DNA of 64,000 nt from Methylocapsa sp. S129 (GTDB taxonomy: Bacteria; Pseudomonadota; Alphaproteobacteria; Rhizobiales; Beijerinckiaceae), in contig NZ_LMUI01000019.1 in the NCBI RefSeq assembly GCF_009765995.1, positions 1 to 64,000 of the forward strand, in the 5' to 3' direction. Of the stretch, positions 24,162-33,281 are shown piece after piece. The notes under the pieces were generated by a model. It saw nothing but the letters and a program-made list of their open reading frames with translations, was not told the DNA's origin and did not search any database. Each line of letters begins with the position of its first letter. The stretch's first letter is position 1. The translations under genes and the position numbers were made by a program.

Positions 24162-26403
24162 GGGCCGGCCTCGCGCCAAGAATTTCAGTCAGGCGCTCGA
24201 AATGCCGCGGCCATATTGCCGCCGCGTCTGCGCAAAGCAGGCGTCCCGCCAGGCCCGCGCCGGCGCGGCCGAGCACAGCGTCGAGCAGGCGGCGGCGCTG
24301 CATGCGGTCGAGATTCGAAAAGGCGCGGCGGAACAACGGCAGATGTTCGACGAAAAACGCCTCATCGAGGCTTTGCATCCAAATGTCGACCGCCTCGCGC
24401 AAAGGCTTGTCATGGATGAGCCGCTCGCCTGCGCCTTCAAAAAAGCCTTCGAAATAGCCCGCGGCGTCGGCGGCCGCGCGGCTTGGCGAAAGCGCAAGGC
24501 CAAGAAGCGTCGCGGCGTCCTCCGCCGCCAGCGCTTCGGCTTCATAGAGCAGGCGCGCCGCCGCGCCCGCGATGACAGGCGTGACGCGCGCATCCTCCGT
24601 GAGTGCGCGAAGCGCATTGCGCCAGGCCGCCAGTTCGTCGCCGCCGATCTCGGCGAGCGTCGCGGCTTCGTTGGCGCTCGCCATCATGCGGCGCATCGCC
24701 GCCGCGGCGGGTTGATCGAGCCCGCGCGCCGCATAGGGCAGGGCGAGCGCGGCCTGCGTGAGGATGCGCGCGAATAAAGCGGCGAGCTGATCGGCGTCGG
24801 ATTGGCGCGCCTCGCCGTAGCGGAGCGTGTTGGCGAGCGGGAGCAGAGCGGGAAGCAACTCGCCGCAGTCGCTGGTTTGCGCCGCGCGCCTTTCGATCTT
24901 CTCAATGCCGCGTTCGACGGCTTGCGTAAGGCGCGCGGTCAAGGCGGCGAACGCCAGATCGGCGAGCGCTTTCAGATCGGCCGCCTGGTCGAAAGCCGCG
25001 GCCATGCGTCCGGTCGCCGCCTGGGCGATGGTCGAGCCGTGGATGAGATTCTCGACGAGGCGGACGGCGAATTCCGGCTCCCAGCGCAATATCCAGCGCT
25101 CGCGGAACGTGCCGCGGCTACGGCCGGCTTCGGCGAGCTTGCCCCATGGCGCGCCGAGCAGAACAAGGCGATGCAGAAGCGTCGAGCGGTCGGCGCCGCT
25201 CTCGCTGCGCAGATCCACCGCGAGTTCGCGGTCGAGCGCTTCGGGCTTGAGGCGCACGCGCTTTTGTTCGCGTTGCAAATCTTCGAGCAGCGGCGCCAGC
25301 GGCGCGTTGTCGGGGATGGCGCCGACTTCCGCGCCGACGAGCAAGCGTTGCGACACGATTGCCCAGACAAGGGTCTCGCCGAAGCAAAGGCAGGCGATCG
25401 CCGCTTCGCGCAATTCTTCGAAACCCGGCGCCGGGCGGCCGCGCAACGCGGCGAGACTTTGGGCGAGGCGCTCGGCTTCGATGAGCGAAGCGGTGGAGAC
25501 GAAATGACCTTCGGCGCGCAACGCGGCTGCGATGCGCGCCAGCCATCGCGAAGCGATTTCCTGTCGCGGCGCGTCCCAAAGATGCGCGCACCAGCCCGGC
25601 GCGGCGACGCCGGCGCCATAGCCGCTCGCCATCGCCAGGCGCGGCGAGGTCCAGGGCGCCCAGGTGGCGACGATCTTTTGCTTTGGCGCGCTCTTGAGGA
25701 GCGCGCGGTCCGCCGTAGCGGCGATCTTCGCCTGCAGCGCCGGCGCGTGCCACGCGCCGCAGACGACGGCGACCGACCCTTCGGCCTCCTTCGCCGCCTT
25801 GGCGATTTCCAACCGCATATAGGCCTCGCGGATCGCCTCCTGGCCGCGAACCGGCGACGAAGCCTCGCGCAGCGCAGTCATGGCTTCACTGATCGCGGCG
25901 AATATGGGGGCGGGCGCAGGGTTTTCCTCGATCACGTCGCGCCACCAGCTCTCGCCATCTTCGTAGCCGCCGGCCGCCGCGAGAACGCCAATCGGATCGC
26001 GTTCGAGCGGGCTCTGCTCCGTCTCGCCAGTGAAGGCGGCTTCCTTCGGTTCGGGTTCGGTTTCGTCCACTTGCGCAGGCAGCGCGAGCCGCCAGCTCGC
26101 GGGTATATCGATGAAGCGCACGCCGACGCGATGGCGCACCGCCCAGCATATGGCTTGATATTCGGGTGAAAAAGTCGCGAAGGGCCAGAAGATGGCGCGG
26201 CCCGGATCGTCCGCGGCATAGGTCAGTAGCGCGACCGGCGGAATCATCGCCGCGTCCGCGAGCATCGGCAATAGGTCCGACGCATCGGACGGCCCCTCGA
26301 CGAGCACGAGCGAAGGCCGCAAGGCTTCGAGCGCCTCCAGCAGGCGGCGCGCCGAGCCGGGACCATGATGACGAATGCCGAAAATGCTGACCTCGACGCC
26401 CAT
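24154..26403 (-). CDS. DUF5682 family protein (YehM-like)
   Basis: About 749 residues. It begins MGVEVSIFGIRHHGPGSARR, a strongly conserved opening of DUF5682 proteins, followed by LVEGPSDASDLLP; these His and Glu residues could form an active or metal site reminiscent of TraB/ChaN-like folds. The rest is mostly helical and Ala-rich. E. coli YehM is of similar length and sits in the same kind of operon. The start could also be GTG at 26415, which overlaps the MoxR stop by 4 nt. Function unknown. Confidence 0.8.
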   Translation of the reverse strand: MGVEVSIFGIRHHGPGSARRLLEALEALRPSLVLVEGPSDASDLLPMLADAAMIPPVALLTYAADDPGRAIFWPFATFSPEYQAICWAVRHRVGVRFIDIPASWRLALPAQVDETEPEPKEAAFTGETEQSPLERDPIGVLAAAGGYEDGESWWRDVIEENPAPAPIFAAISEAMTALREASSPVRGQEAIREAYMRLEIAKAAKEAEGSVAVVCGAWHAPALQAKIAATADRALLKSAPKQKIVATWAPWTSPRLAMASGYGAGVAAPGWCAHLWDAPRQEIASRWLARIAAALRAEGHFVSTASLIEAERLAQSLAALRGRPAPGFEELREAAIACLCFGETLVWAIVSQRLLVGAEVGAIPDNAPLAPLLEDLQREQKRVRLKPEALDRELAVDLRSESGADRSTLLHRLVLLGAPWGKLAEAGRSRGTFRERWILRWEPEFAVRLVENLIHGSTIAQAATGRMAAAFDQAADLKALADLAFAALTARLTQAVERGIEKIERRAAQTSDCGELLPALLPLANTLRYGEARQSDADQLAALFARILTQAALALPYAARGLDQPAAAAMRRMMASANEAATLAEIGGDELAAWRNALRALTEDARVTPVIAGAAARLLYEAEALAAEDAATLLGLALSPSRAAADAAGYFEGFFEGAGERLIHDKPLREAVDIWMQSLDEAFFVEHLPLFRRAFSNLDRMQRRRLLDAVLGRAGAGLAGRLLCADAAAIWPRHFERLTEILGARPAHE

Positions 26404-26411
26404 CGCGCGCG

Positions 26412-27491
26412 TCACATCATATCGCTGAGCGCATGGTAGTAATCGGCGTAGTCGGGCCGTTTCTTCAGCACGGTCTCGAGATATTCCTCCAGCACCGCCT
26501 TGTCCTGCACGGGGTCCTTGATGATCGCGCCGATCATATTGGATGCGATCCCTTCGGCGGAAAGCGCGCCGTTGTTGAAGAAGGCGGCGTGGCTGAGGCC
26601 GCCGATCATGACGCCGATCGCCTCGGCGGCGGAGAGCGATCCGGAAGGCGACTTCAGCGTCATTTTTCCGTCAACGGTCGCGCCGCCGCGCATTTCGCGG
26701 AATATAGCGACGACGCGCGCGATCTCTTCGGCGACGTTTTTGGGCGCGGGCAGTTCGAGGCCCTGCGACATTTCGCCAACGCGCTTGGCGACGATCGCGA
26801 CCTCCTGCTCGAGGTTGTCCGGCAAAGGGAGGACCACGACGTTGAAGCGGCGCTTTAAGGCCGAGGATAGTTCGTTCACGCCCTTGTCGCGATTGTTGGC
26901 CGTCGCGATGATATTGAAACCGCGCCTGGCGTAAACGGAATCGTTGAGCTCCGGGATCGGCATCATCTTTTCCGACAGGACGGTGATGAGCGTGTCCTGC
27001 ACGTCCGATCCCATGCGCGTCAGTTCTTCGAGACGGCAAAGCTTGCCATTCTCCATGGCGCGGAGCAGAGGCGTTGGAACCAACGCCTGGCGCGACGGTC
27101 CATGAGCGAGCAATTGCGCATAGTTCCAGCCGTAACGAATCTGATTTTCATCGGTGCCGGCCGTGCCTTGAATGATCATCGTCGAATCGCCGCTGATAGC
27201 GGCGGCAAGATGTTCCGAGACCCAGGATTTCGCTGTGCCCGGCATGCCAAGCAGCAGGAGCGCGCGATCGGTGGCGAGCGTGGCGATCGCCGTCTCGATC
27301 AGGCGCTTGTCGCCGACATATTTGGCGCTGATCGGCGCGCCGCCCCCAGCCGCGCCGCCCATGAGATAGGTCATGGCCGCGCGGGGCGATAAAACCCACC
27401 CTTTCGGCTTCGGCCCTGCGTCGCCGACCTTCAAAGCTTCGAGTTCGGCGGCGTAGGTTATTTCGGCGGGAAGACGCAACATTTCCGTCAA
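26412..27491 (-). CDS. MoxR-family AAA+ ATPase (YehL-like)
   Basis: 359 residues. Walker A GMPGTAKS lies near residue 83, a Walker B-like CRLEELTRM follows, sensor 1 is in NIIATANNRDKG, and the arginine-containing ALKRRFN follows, the order expected of MoxR/AAA_5 ATPases. It probably remodels a partner protein together with the VWA protein encoded two genes downstream. The start overlaps the DUF5691 stop by 4 nt. Length fits YehL of E. coli. Confidence 0.9.
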   Translation of the reverse strand: MTEMLRLPAEITYAAELEALKVGDAGPKPKGWVLSPRAAMTYLMGGAAGGGAPISAKYVGDKRLIETAIATLATDRALLLLGMPGTAKSWVSEHLAAAISGDSTMIIQGTAGTDENQIRYGWNYAQLLAHGPSRQALVPTPLLRAMENGKLCRLEELTRMGSDVQDTLITVLSEKMMPIPELNDSVYARRGFNIIATANNRDKGVNELSSALKRRFNVVVLPLPDNLEQEVAIVAKRVGEMSQGLELPAPKNVAEEIARVVAIFREMRGGATVDGKMTLKSPSGSLSAAEAIGVMIGGLSHAAFFNNGALSAEGIASNMIGAIIKDPVQDKAVLEEYLETVLKKRPDYADYYHALSDMM

Positions 27492-28915
27492 GGCGTAGCC
27501 TCCGTTGTCAAAGCGGCGTTGAAGCGCAAGGGGTCGAGTCTCGGATCGGCGGCGGGGAGGCCAGCGGCGGTCAGGCGCGCCAGCAAGGCCGCGGCGGCCG
27601 GCGCGTCGGCCAAAAACGCGATGCGGCTCAGCATCGTCTCAAGGAGGGCGTCGGCAGGCCGGCGTTGCGTCTCGTCTTCGCCGCGAGCGGCTTCGACCGC
27701 GTTCGTCAGCGCGGCATATCCGGGCGAGGCGAGCAAAGCTGGCAGCGCCGCCTCGCCCAGAACGCGGCCCATTAGCGTCAACGTCGTCTCGAACATCTCG
27801 GCGTCGCGCATCAGGATCCGCGGCTGGAGCGCTCGTCGTTGTTCCGCATCGAGCCGAGGCCCTAATGAACGGGCGTGGGCGAGCGGGAAGGCGCCGTCGT
27901 CGAGCATTTGATCGAGCAGCATGCGGCAGGCGCGGTCCGAGCCGGTCGCCGCGACCATCTGCACGAAGGCTTCGACGCCGTCGGGAGCGCCGACCGGCGC
28001 CGTCTCGACGATCTCTTCCTCGGTTATGCGAAGCGCGCGGGCAAGACCCGCCAAGCTCACGAGCTTGAACAAGTCCCGGCGGCGCGCATTTTGCGCCGGG
28101 GTCTTCAGGGCGTCGATCGCCAAACTTGCGCGGCCGCCCGGCGCCTCGCTCTTGCGGACTTCCAGCATATCGGCCAGTTCCGTCGCAAGCGCCTCCGCAT
28201 CGACCCGCCGCCCGAGCCTCGCGAGATAAAGCCGCGCCAAAACTTGCACGCGTTCGGACCGGTCGTCCGCTTGAGCTTCGAGACATTCGACGTCCTGATC
28301 GGAGAGCCCCGTATCGAGAATCTCGATCAGCATGGCGCGCCGCTCCGCAACCTCTGAAGACGCCTTGGCGGCGATGATCGCGCGCGCTGCGCCGGGATCG
28401 CGCGTGCGCAATGCGACGAGCGCGGCGCACCGCATCGCCCAGGACCATTGCTCGTAGGTATCGAGCGCGAATGTCGGCGGCGGGAACGGCTTGTCTTCGC
28501 CGCGAACCCAGTCGAACCAAGGCGCATAGCCGTCCGGCGCCCAATCGGCGCGCGACGCGGGCAGCCAATCCGCAGGGTGCAGGACGTAACCGCGCGCCGC
28601 GACGAAGTCGATCCAATGGCGCTCGATCGACGCCCCGCCTTTCTGCTTCGCCATCAAACGGCGCAGATGGGGCCGCAATGGCTCGGGAAGGGTCGGCGGG
28701 GCAAGCTCGGGCAGAAGGCGACGCGGTTCCAGTGCCGCCGCCGGGGCCGGACGAAACAGCACGGCGCCCGCATGACCAGCGAGCGCGGCGAGGGCGCATT
28801 CAGCGCCGACGCCCTCGACGGCGGCGCGCCATTCCGGCGGACAATGTTGGAATGCCGAACGTCCGGCCATCCAGGCGCCGCGGATATGGGCGAGGGAGGA
28901 TTCGAGATCATCCAT
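27488..28915 (-). CDS. DUF5691 family protein
   Basis: 475 residues, mostly alpha-helical with repeat-like stretches around residues 180-330 (DQDVECLEAQADDRSERVQV). The central WLPASRADWAPDGYAPWFDW region is characteristic of DUF5691 proteins, which occur beside SWIM and MoxR genes. No catalytic motif is visible. It overlaps both neighbours (8 nt with the SWIM gene, 4 nt with MoxR), so the five products are probably made together. Helical repeats suggest a scaffold; this is inference. Confidence 0.75.
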   Translation of the reverse strand: MDDLESSLAHIRGAWMAGRSAFQHCPPEWRAAVEGVGAECALAALAGHAGAVLFRPAPAAALEPRRLLPELAPPTLPEPLRPHLRRLMAKQKGGASIERHWIDFVAARGYVLHPADWLPASRADWAPDGYAPWFDWVRGEDKPFPPPTFALDTYEQWSWAMRCAALVALRTRDPGAARAIIAAKASSEVAERRAMLIEILDTGLSDQDVECLEAQADDRSERVQVLARLYLARLGRRVDAEALATELADMLEVRKSEAPGGRASLAIDALKTPAQNARRRDLFKLVSLAGLARALRITEEEIVETAPVGAPDGVEAFVQMVAATGSDRACRMLLDQMLDDGAFPLAHARSLGPRLDAEQRRALQPRILMRDAEMFETTLTLMGRVLGEAALPALLASPGYAALTNAVEAARGEDETQRRPADALLETMLSRIAFLADAPAAAALLARLTAAGLPAADPRLDPLRFNAALTTEATP

Positions 28916-30272
28916 CGAAGGCGAGCCTTCCCCAGTTCGTCCGGGCGGCGATCAGGGCGAGGCGCGCGCCATCCCAAACGCCCGCCGCGCTGTCGATCAA
29001 GGCGCCGAGGGCGAGCGACGGCGGCGGCTCGCGCAGCGGCGCGCATAGGCCGCGGCTGGACCGCCACCATGCGCGCCCGCTGGCGTCGGCGCAGATTCGA
29101 CCTTTCGGCAGCAGCAGCGGCGTCTCGGACCGCCATGGCGTCGCCAGGAGGTCTTCGGCGTAATGGGCGAAGGGATCTGTTGGCGGATCCGGCCAGGCGT
29201 CCAGTGCATCGACGGCGCCCTCGCGCGAGGCGATGACGGCGCGAAGCGGCGCGCGGGCCGGATAAAAGGCGATCTCCGCATGGAAGCGCTCGCCGGCGAC
29301 GAACGCGCCGCCGCGGCGACCCGCCGACGCTGGGAAGAAATCGAGCAGCACTGCAAAACGCCGCGCCGACGGCCCGAGGCTCATCAGCCAGGTCGCCTGG
29401 CTCACCAGTCCGTCGCGGCGCGTCACGACGCGCTCGCCCAGCACTTCCCAGAGCGAGATGGCGCGCGGCGCCTTTGGATTGGCGAGCACTTCCTCGCGCG
29501 TTTCCGCATTGACGATTTCGCGGCGCAGTTCGGGGTCGTCCGGGGCCGCGCGCCACGCGCGCGCGAGGAGGACGAGCTTGCCGAGTTCGGCGATGGCCGC
29601 GTCGACCCGCTCTTCCGCGGACAGGGCGAGCAGACGCGAGGGCATTTCATCGATGCGGCTCGCCAGTGCGCCGGCCTTCGCGTCGACCAGGCGCGCCGCG
29701 ATGCGTCGGCAGCGTTCGCCGAGGGCGCCGAGAAAGCCTGCAAGGCCGGTGCGCAATTGATCGGCGATCCAGATGTCGAGATCCTCGGTCGCGGCGTAAA
29801 CGGATCGGTGGGTTTCATCGGCGCGCTTCAAAGCGGCTGCTTTTCTGCGCGCCTCGGCGTCAGGGTCAGGCGTGCTTTCGGCGAGCGCCTGATGCGCCGC
29901 CTCGAGGCTTTTGTCTTCGCCGGCTGCGACGGGCGGCGCGACGCCCTTGCGGCGACGCCGGGTCCAATCATTGACCCAATCGGGGACATCGCCGGCCTGA
30001 AACGCAGCGCCGTCTTCGACGTACATCCACATCAAAGCCAGCGCGTGTTTGCACGGAAATTTGCGCGACGGACAGGTGCATTTCGAGCCCCGATCCTCAA
30101 GGTCAGCGGCGACGCGATACGGATTGGCGCCGGAACCTTGGCATTCGCCCCAGATCAATCGTTCCGAACGCGCGCGCAGCGGCCATTTCGCCGGCTTGAG
30201 CAATGCCGATGCGGCGGCCAAAGCGCTTTGGTCCGGCGCCATCGCTTCGATCGCGGCGCGAGTCATATCCAT
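28908..30272 (-). CDS. SWIM zinc-finger protein (YehQ-like)
   Basis: About 454 residues. A SWIM zinc finger, CTCPSRKFPCKH (C-x-C-x6-C-x-H), lies near residue 62 within a typical SWIM context (YRVAADLEDRGSKC before, ALALMWMYVE after). SWIM fingers bind DNA or proteins. The rest is helical with no other motif I recognise. I chose the ATG at 30272 because family members start shortly before APDQSALAAASALL; an ATG at 30350 is possible. First gene of the operon, divergent from the 2'-5' RNA ligase-like gene. Confidence 0.82.
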   Translation of the reverse strand: MDMTRAAIEAMAPDQSALAAASALLKPAKWPLRARSERLIWGECQGSGANPYRVAADLEDRGSKCTCPSRKFPCKHALALMWMYVEDGAAFQAGDVPDWVNDWTRRRRKGVAPPVAAGEDKSLEAAHQALAESTPDPDAEARRKAAALKRADETHRSVYAATEDLDIWIADQLRTGLAGFLGALGERCRRIAARLVDAKAGALASRIDEMPSRLLALSAEERVDAAIAELGKLVLLARAWRAAPDDPELRREIVNAETREEVLANPKAPRAISLWEVLGERVVTRRDGLVSQATWLMSLGPSARRFAVLLDFFPASAGRRGGAFVAGERFHAEIAFYPARAPLRAVIASREGAVDALDAWPDPPTDPFAHYAEDLLATPWRSETPLLLPKGRICADASGRAWWRSSRGLCAPLREPPPSLALGALIDSAAGVWDGARLALIAARTNWGRLAFDG

Positions 30273-30485
30273 CGGCAGCGGTCCCCAGCTCTTGCGATGC
30301 GATGGCGTAGGCGTGCCGAGCGGCAAGGAACGCGACTGGCCTCCCATCATCCGTTCTTGAAATTCTCAACGCCTCATTATCTTGCCCCCAAAGCCAGTTC
30401 ACGATATGTTCCTTAAAGAGTCAAGGCGATTTGTCGAAGATCGACAGCGCGGCAGCGTCGACGCCACCGCGAAGGAGCTGGGAGC

Positions 30486-31127
30486 ATGCCTTTCACCGGC
30501 GCACCGCAACAGCCGCAACAATTGTCGTTGGACCTCGACCTGCAACCGACGAGGCTGCAGTCCGCACGGAGATTCATGCAACGGAAATCCCCGCAAAGGA
30601 CCGATCTGTTCTTCGCCATTTATTTGGACGTCGCCGCCACAGCCCGCAGCGCGGAATTGGCGCGCGCTTTATGCGGCCCGTCACAATTATCCGGCCGGCC
30701 TCGACCGGCGGAGATCTTGCACGTCACATTGGTCCCGGTCGGCGTTGCGTCGCTCTTGCCGGCGGAGGCATTTTCGGCCCTTGAGCGGGCCGCAGCGTCT
30801 ATCGATCAGGCTGCTTTCAATGTTGTTTTTGACCGCGTCGCGAGTTTCAAGAACGGCGACAGTTTTGCGCTGGTCCTGCTTTGCGGCGACGGCCTCGCCG
30901 CGCTGACGGCTTTACGAAACTCGCTCCACGCGGCGATGGCCGGCGTCGAGTTTCTTGGGCGGTCGCGTTTCAAGCCGCATGTGACTTTGGCTTATTGTCG
31001 CAAGCCCGTCGCCGAAACTGCACTTGGCGCGCCGATCGCGTCGACCGTGCGCGAATTCGCCCTCGTCCGCAGCGTGTATGGCGAAGGCGTGCACATGCCG
31101 CTCGCGCGTTGGCGATTGCGCGATTGA
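30486..31127 (+). CDS. 2'-5' RNA ligase / cyclic phosphodiesterase-like protein (LigT family)
   Basis: 213 residues. The two H-x-T motifs of the 2H phosphoesterase superfamily are present: LHVTLVPV near residue 79 and KPHVTLAYC near residue 162. Members hydrolyse 2',3'-cyclic phosphates in RNA or ligate tRNA halves. The N-terminal 35 residues (Gln-rich, PQQPQQ) are an extension of unclear role. It is divergent from the SWIM operon across about 200 bp; a functional link is only suggested. Confidence 0.85.
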   Translation: MPFTGAPQQPQQLSLDLDLQPTRLQSARRFMQRKSPQRTDLFFAIYLDVAATARSAELARALCGPSQLSGRPRPAEILHVTLVPVGVASLLPAEAFSALERAAASIDQAAFNVVFDRVASFKNGDSFALVLLCGDGLAALTALRNSLHAAMAGVEFLGRSRFKPHVTLAYCRKPVAETALGAPIASTVREFALVRSVYGEGVHMPLARWRLRD

Positions 31128-31137
31128 TTTCAAGAAC

Positions 31138-31161
31138 GGCGATGGCCGCGCGGCCATCGCC
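31138..31161. terminator. Perfect 24-bp palindrome between convergent genes, likely bidirectional terminator
   Basis: A fully symmetric 24-bp sequence with half-site GGCGATGGCCGC fills the 42-bp gap between the RNA ligase-like gene and the SDR gene, which converge. It would fold in transcripts from either side. No strong T run flanks it, so it may act as a stability hairpin rather than a classic terminator. Confidence 0.6.
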
Positions 31162-31169
31162 GCTTCACG

Positions 31170-31937
31170 CTATGGTAACTGGACGCCAGCAATCTTTCCG
31201 CAGATATCGATCAGCCGGTCCTGGAGAGCGACGTCGCGGGCCTGCGGATTCGGGTCGCGCGGCTTGAGGTGATAGAAATAGCCGGCAGTCGTCCGCGCCG
31301 CGGCGTCGTCGCTCGCCGCAAGCCACGCCTGGGTGAGATGGGCCTGATCGAGATCGTCGGGCGCGCCTAGGCCGCCCATCTTGGTTGGCACCCAGCCTGG
31401 CTCTAGAGCATTCGAGAGCACATCGGGCCACCGGCGGGCGATGGCGAAGGCCAGCATGGCGTCATGCAGCTTGCTTTCGGCATAGGCCGTCGACCCGTCC
31501 CAGCGCCGCTCCCGCCAGAGAATGTCGTCCAGATGGGCGTCCGCATGATGGTGCATGCCCGAACTCAGATAGATCAGTCGCTTCGGCCTTTCGATCAGCG
31601 CGGTCAGGATATAGGCGGCGAGCGTATTGATCGCGAAAACATGCGGCAGGCCATCCGCGGTGGTGCGGTGGCGCTCGCGATAACCGACGGCGGCGTTGTG
31701 AATGACCGCATCGAAACGGCCGAGCGCGTTGACTCGCGCCGCGACATTCTTCGCGCCGGCGATGGTCTCCAGGTCGCCGATGACGACGGCCTCGGCGCCC
31801 GGCAGCGCCCGTTTTGCGTCGTCGGCGCGCGTTTCGCTGCGCGCATGGAGGACGACTTGATGGCCCTGCTCGAGAAGAAGCCGCCCGGCCATCAAGCCGA
31901 GGCCTGTAGACGAGCCCGAAATAAAGACACGCGTCAT
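31170..31937 (-). CDS. SDR-family NAD(P)-dependent oxidoreductase
   Basis: 255 residues. Cofactor motif ISGSSTGLGLMAGRLL at the N-terminus, HNAAVG near residue 85, and the catalytic Ser (YLSSGMHHH) plus YAESK (about 162). A retinol/protochlorophyllide-type short-chain dehydrogenase by pattern. AGGAGA precedes the ATG at 31937; the longer frame upstream is unsupported. It lies 79 nt after the MFS gene on the same strand, in the set probably controlled by the LysR regulator at 34766. Confidence 0.85.
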   Translation of the reverse strand: MTRVFISGSSTGLGLMAGRLLLEQGHQVVLHARSETRADDAKRALPGAEAVVIGDLETIAGAKNVAARVNALGRFDAVIHNAAVGYRERHRTTADGLPHVFAINTLAAYILTALIERPKRLIYLSSGMHHHADAHLDDILWRERRWDGSTAYAESKLHDAMLAFAIARRWPDVLSNALEPGWVPTKMGGLGAPDDLDQAHLTQAWLAASDDAAARTTAGYFYHLKPRDPNPQARDVALQDRLIDICGKIAGVQLP

Positions 31938-32016
31938 TTGAATTCTCCTGCGTCGAATGGTCTGGGTTATCGGCGCCGGCGGGCATCGCGGCCCATCCGG
32001 CGCGTAGCATAGCGGT

Positions 32017-33216
32017 TCACGTCGTGATGCGCCGCCGGCTGAGAACAATGGCCGCACCGAGCAGCGCACAGGCGGCGCCGAGCAAATAGACGGCCGCGTA
32101 TCCGAACCATCCGGCGACGAGACCCGCCGCCGGACCGGCAACGCCGTAAGCGATGTCGAGGAAGGCGACGAAGGCGCCCATCGCGCTGCCCCGGTTCGCC
32201 GGCAGCACGCGCTTCAGGGCTTCGACTCCAAGCGCTGGAAAGATGAGGCCGCATCCAAGGCCGGTGACGAGCGCGCCGGCGAGCGCGACGATCTCGTTCG
32301 GCGCTTCCCATAGCATCGCCTGACCGCCGGCTTCGACGACGAGCGACCAGAAGGCGACCCGATACCCGCTGATCTTGTCGGGCAGATGCCCGAGCGCCAG
32401 CCGCACGAGGATGAAGCCGACGCCGAATGCGGTCATGACAAGGCCGGCGTGAGCCCAGCCGCGCGCTGCGAAATAGAGCGAAGCAAAGGCGGCGAGGCCG
32501 GACAGGCCGACACCCTGCAGCATCAGCCCCACGCCTTCCGTCCAGATCTGGCCGATCACGCGGTAGAAGGGTAGCCGCTCGCCCGCCGGCGAAACGTAGG
32601 AGGCGGCGGCGAAAGCTATGGCCGCTGCGACCAGCGGCGCTGCAATGCAGGCGACCATCGCCGCCTGAAGGCCATAGGCCTGGTAGAGCGCCATGCCGAT
32701 CGGCGCGCCGATGGCGAGCGCCGCGAACATGGCGATTCCGGTCCAGGACATCGACATGCCGGCGCGCTGCGAGCCGACCGCGGCGATCGACCAGGATACG
32801 CAGCCCGTGACGAATTGGCTCTCGCCGAAGCCGGCGGCCAGGCGTCCCACGACAATGATGGCGAGACTGAGGGCTGGGGACAGTCCTGGCATGGCGGCGG
32901 CGAGATAGAGCGCCCCGCCGAGCGCGCAGACGACGGCGCCCTGCAACGCTGCGCGCCGGCCGCCATGGTGGTCGGTGACGCGGCCGGCATAGCCGCGCGT
33001 CAGCACCGTCGCCAGGAATTGGACGCCGATGGCGAGCCCGACGATCAGATTGCTGAAGCCGAGCCTGTCGTGCAGGAACAGCGGGATGACCGGGAGCGGG
33101 AGGCCGACGGCGAGATAGCCGCAGAACAGCGCCGCAATGACGCTCGGCGCGGGGCGCGCGAGGTGAACCGGCGCGGCATCGGACCGGCTTACGCTTTTGA
33201 GTGTGGGCGCCGACAT
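32017..33216 (-). CDS. MFS transporter (YhhS/arabinose-efflux-like)
   Basis: 399 residues with twelve predicted hydrophobic segments. The first reads IAALFCGYLAVGLPLPVIPL; motif A-like GRVTDHHGGRRA lies near residue 75, and a second copy GHLPDKISGYR marks the C-terminal half, which is typical of the YhhS/YfcJ group. GGAGG precedes the ATG at 33216. It sits between the amidohydrolase and SDR genes on the same strand. Probably exports a small metabolite; substrate unknown. Confidence 0.85.
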   Translation of the reverse strand: MSAPTLKSVSRSDAAPVHLARPAPSVIAALFCGYLAVGLPLPVIPLFLHDRLGFSNLIVGLAIGVQFLATVLTRGYAGRVTDHHGGRRAALQGAVVCALGGALYLAAAMPGLSPALSLAIIVVGRLAAGFGESQFVTGCVSWSIAAVGSQRAGMSMSWTGIAMFAALAIGAPIGMALYQAYGLQAAMVACIAAPLVAAAIAFAAASYVSPAGERLPFYRVIGQIWTEGVGLMLQGVGLSGLAAFASLYFAARGWAHAGLVMTAFGVGFILVRLALGHLPDKISGYRVAFWSLVVEAGGQAMLWEAPNEIVALAGALVTGLGCGLIFPALGVEALKRVLPANRGSAMGAFVAFLDIAYGVAGPAAGLVAGWFGYAAVYLLGAACALLGAAIVLSRRRITT

Positions 33217-33281
33217 GGCAACCTCCGTCAATTTCGGTTGAGGGGTGAGGCGCCGCCCGGCAAGCGGGCGGCGCTCTGATG

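Noticed and set aside
24802-26169. 455-residue plus-strand frame opposite the DUF5682 gene
   Set aside because: A shadow of the real gene, rich in Arg and Gly with no motif.
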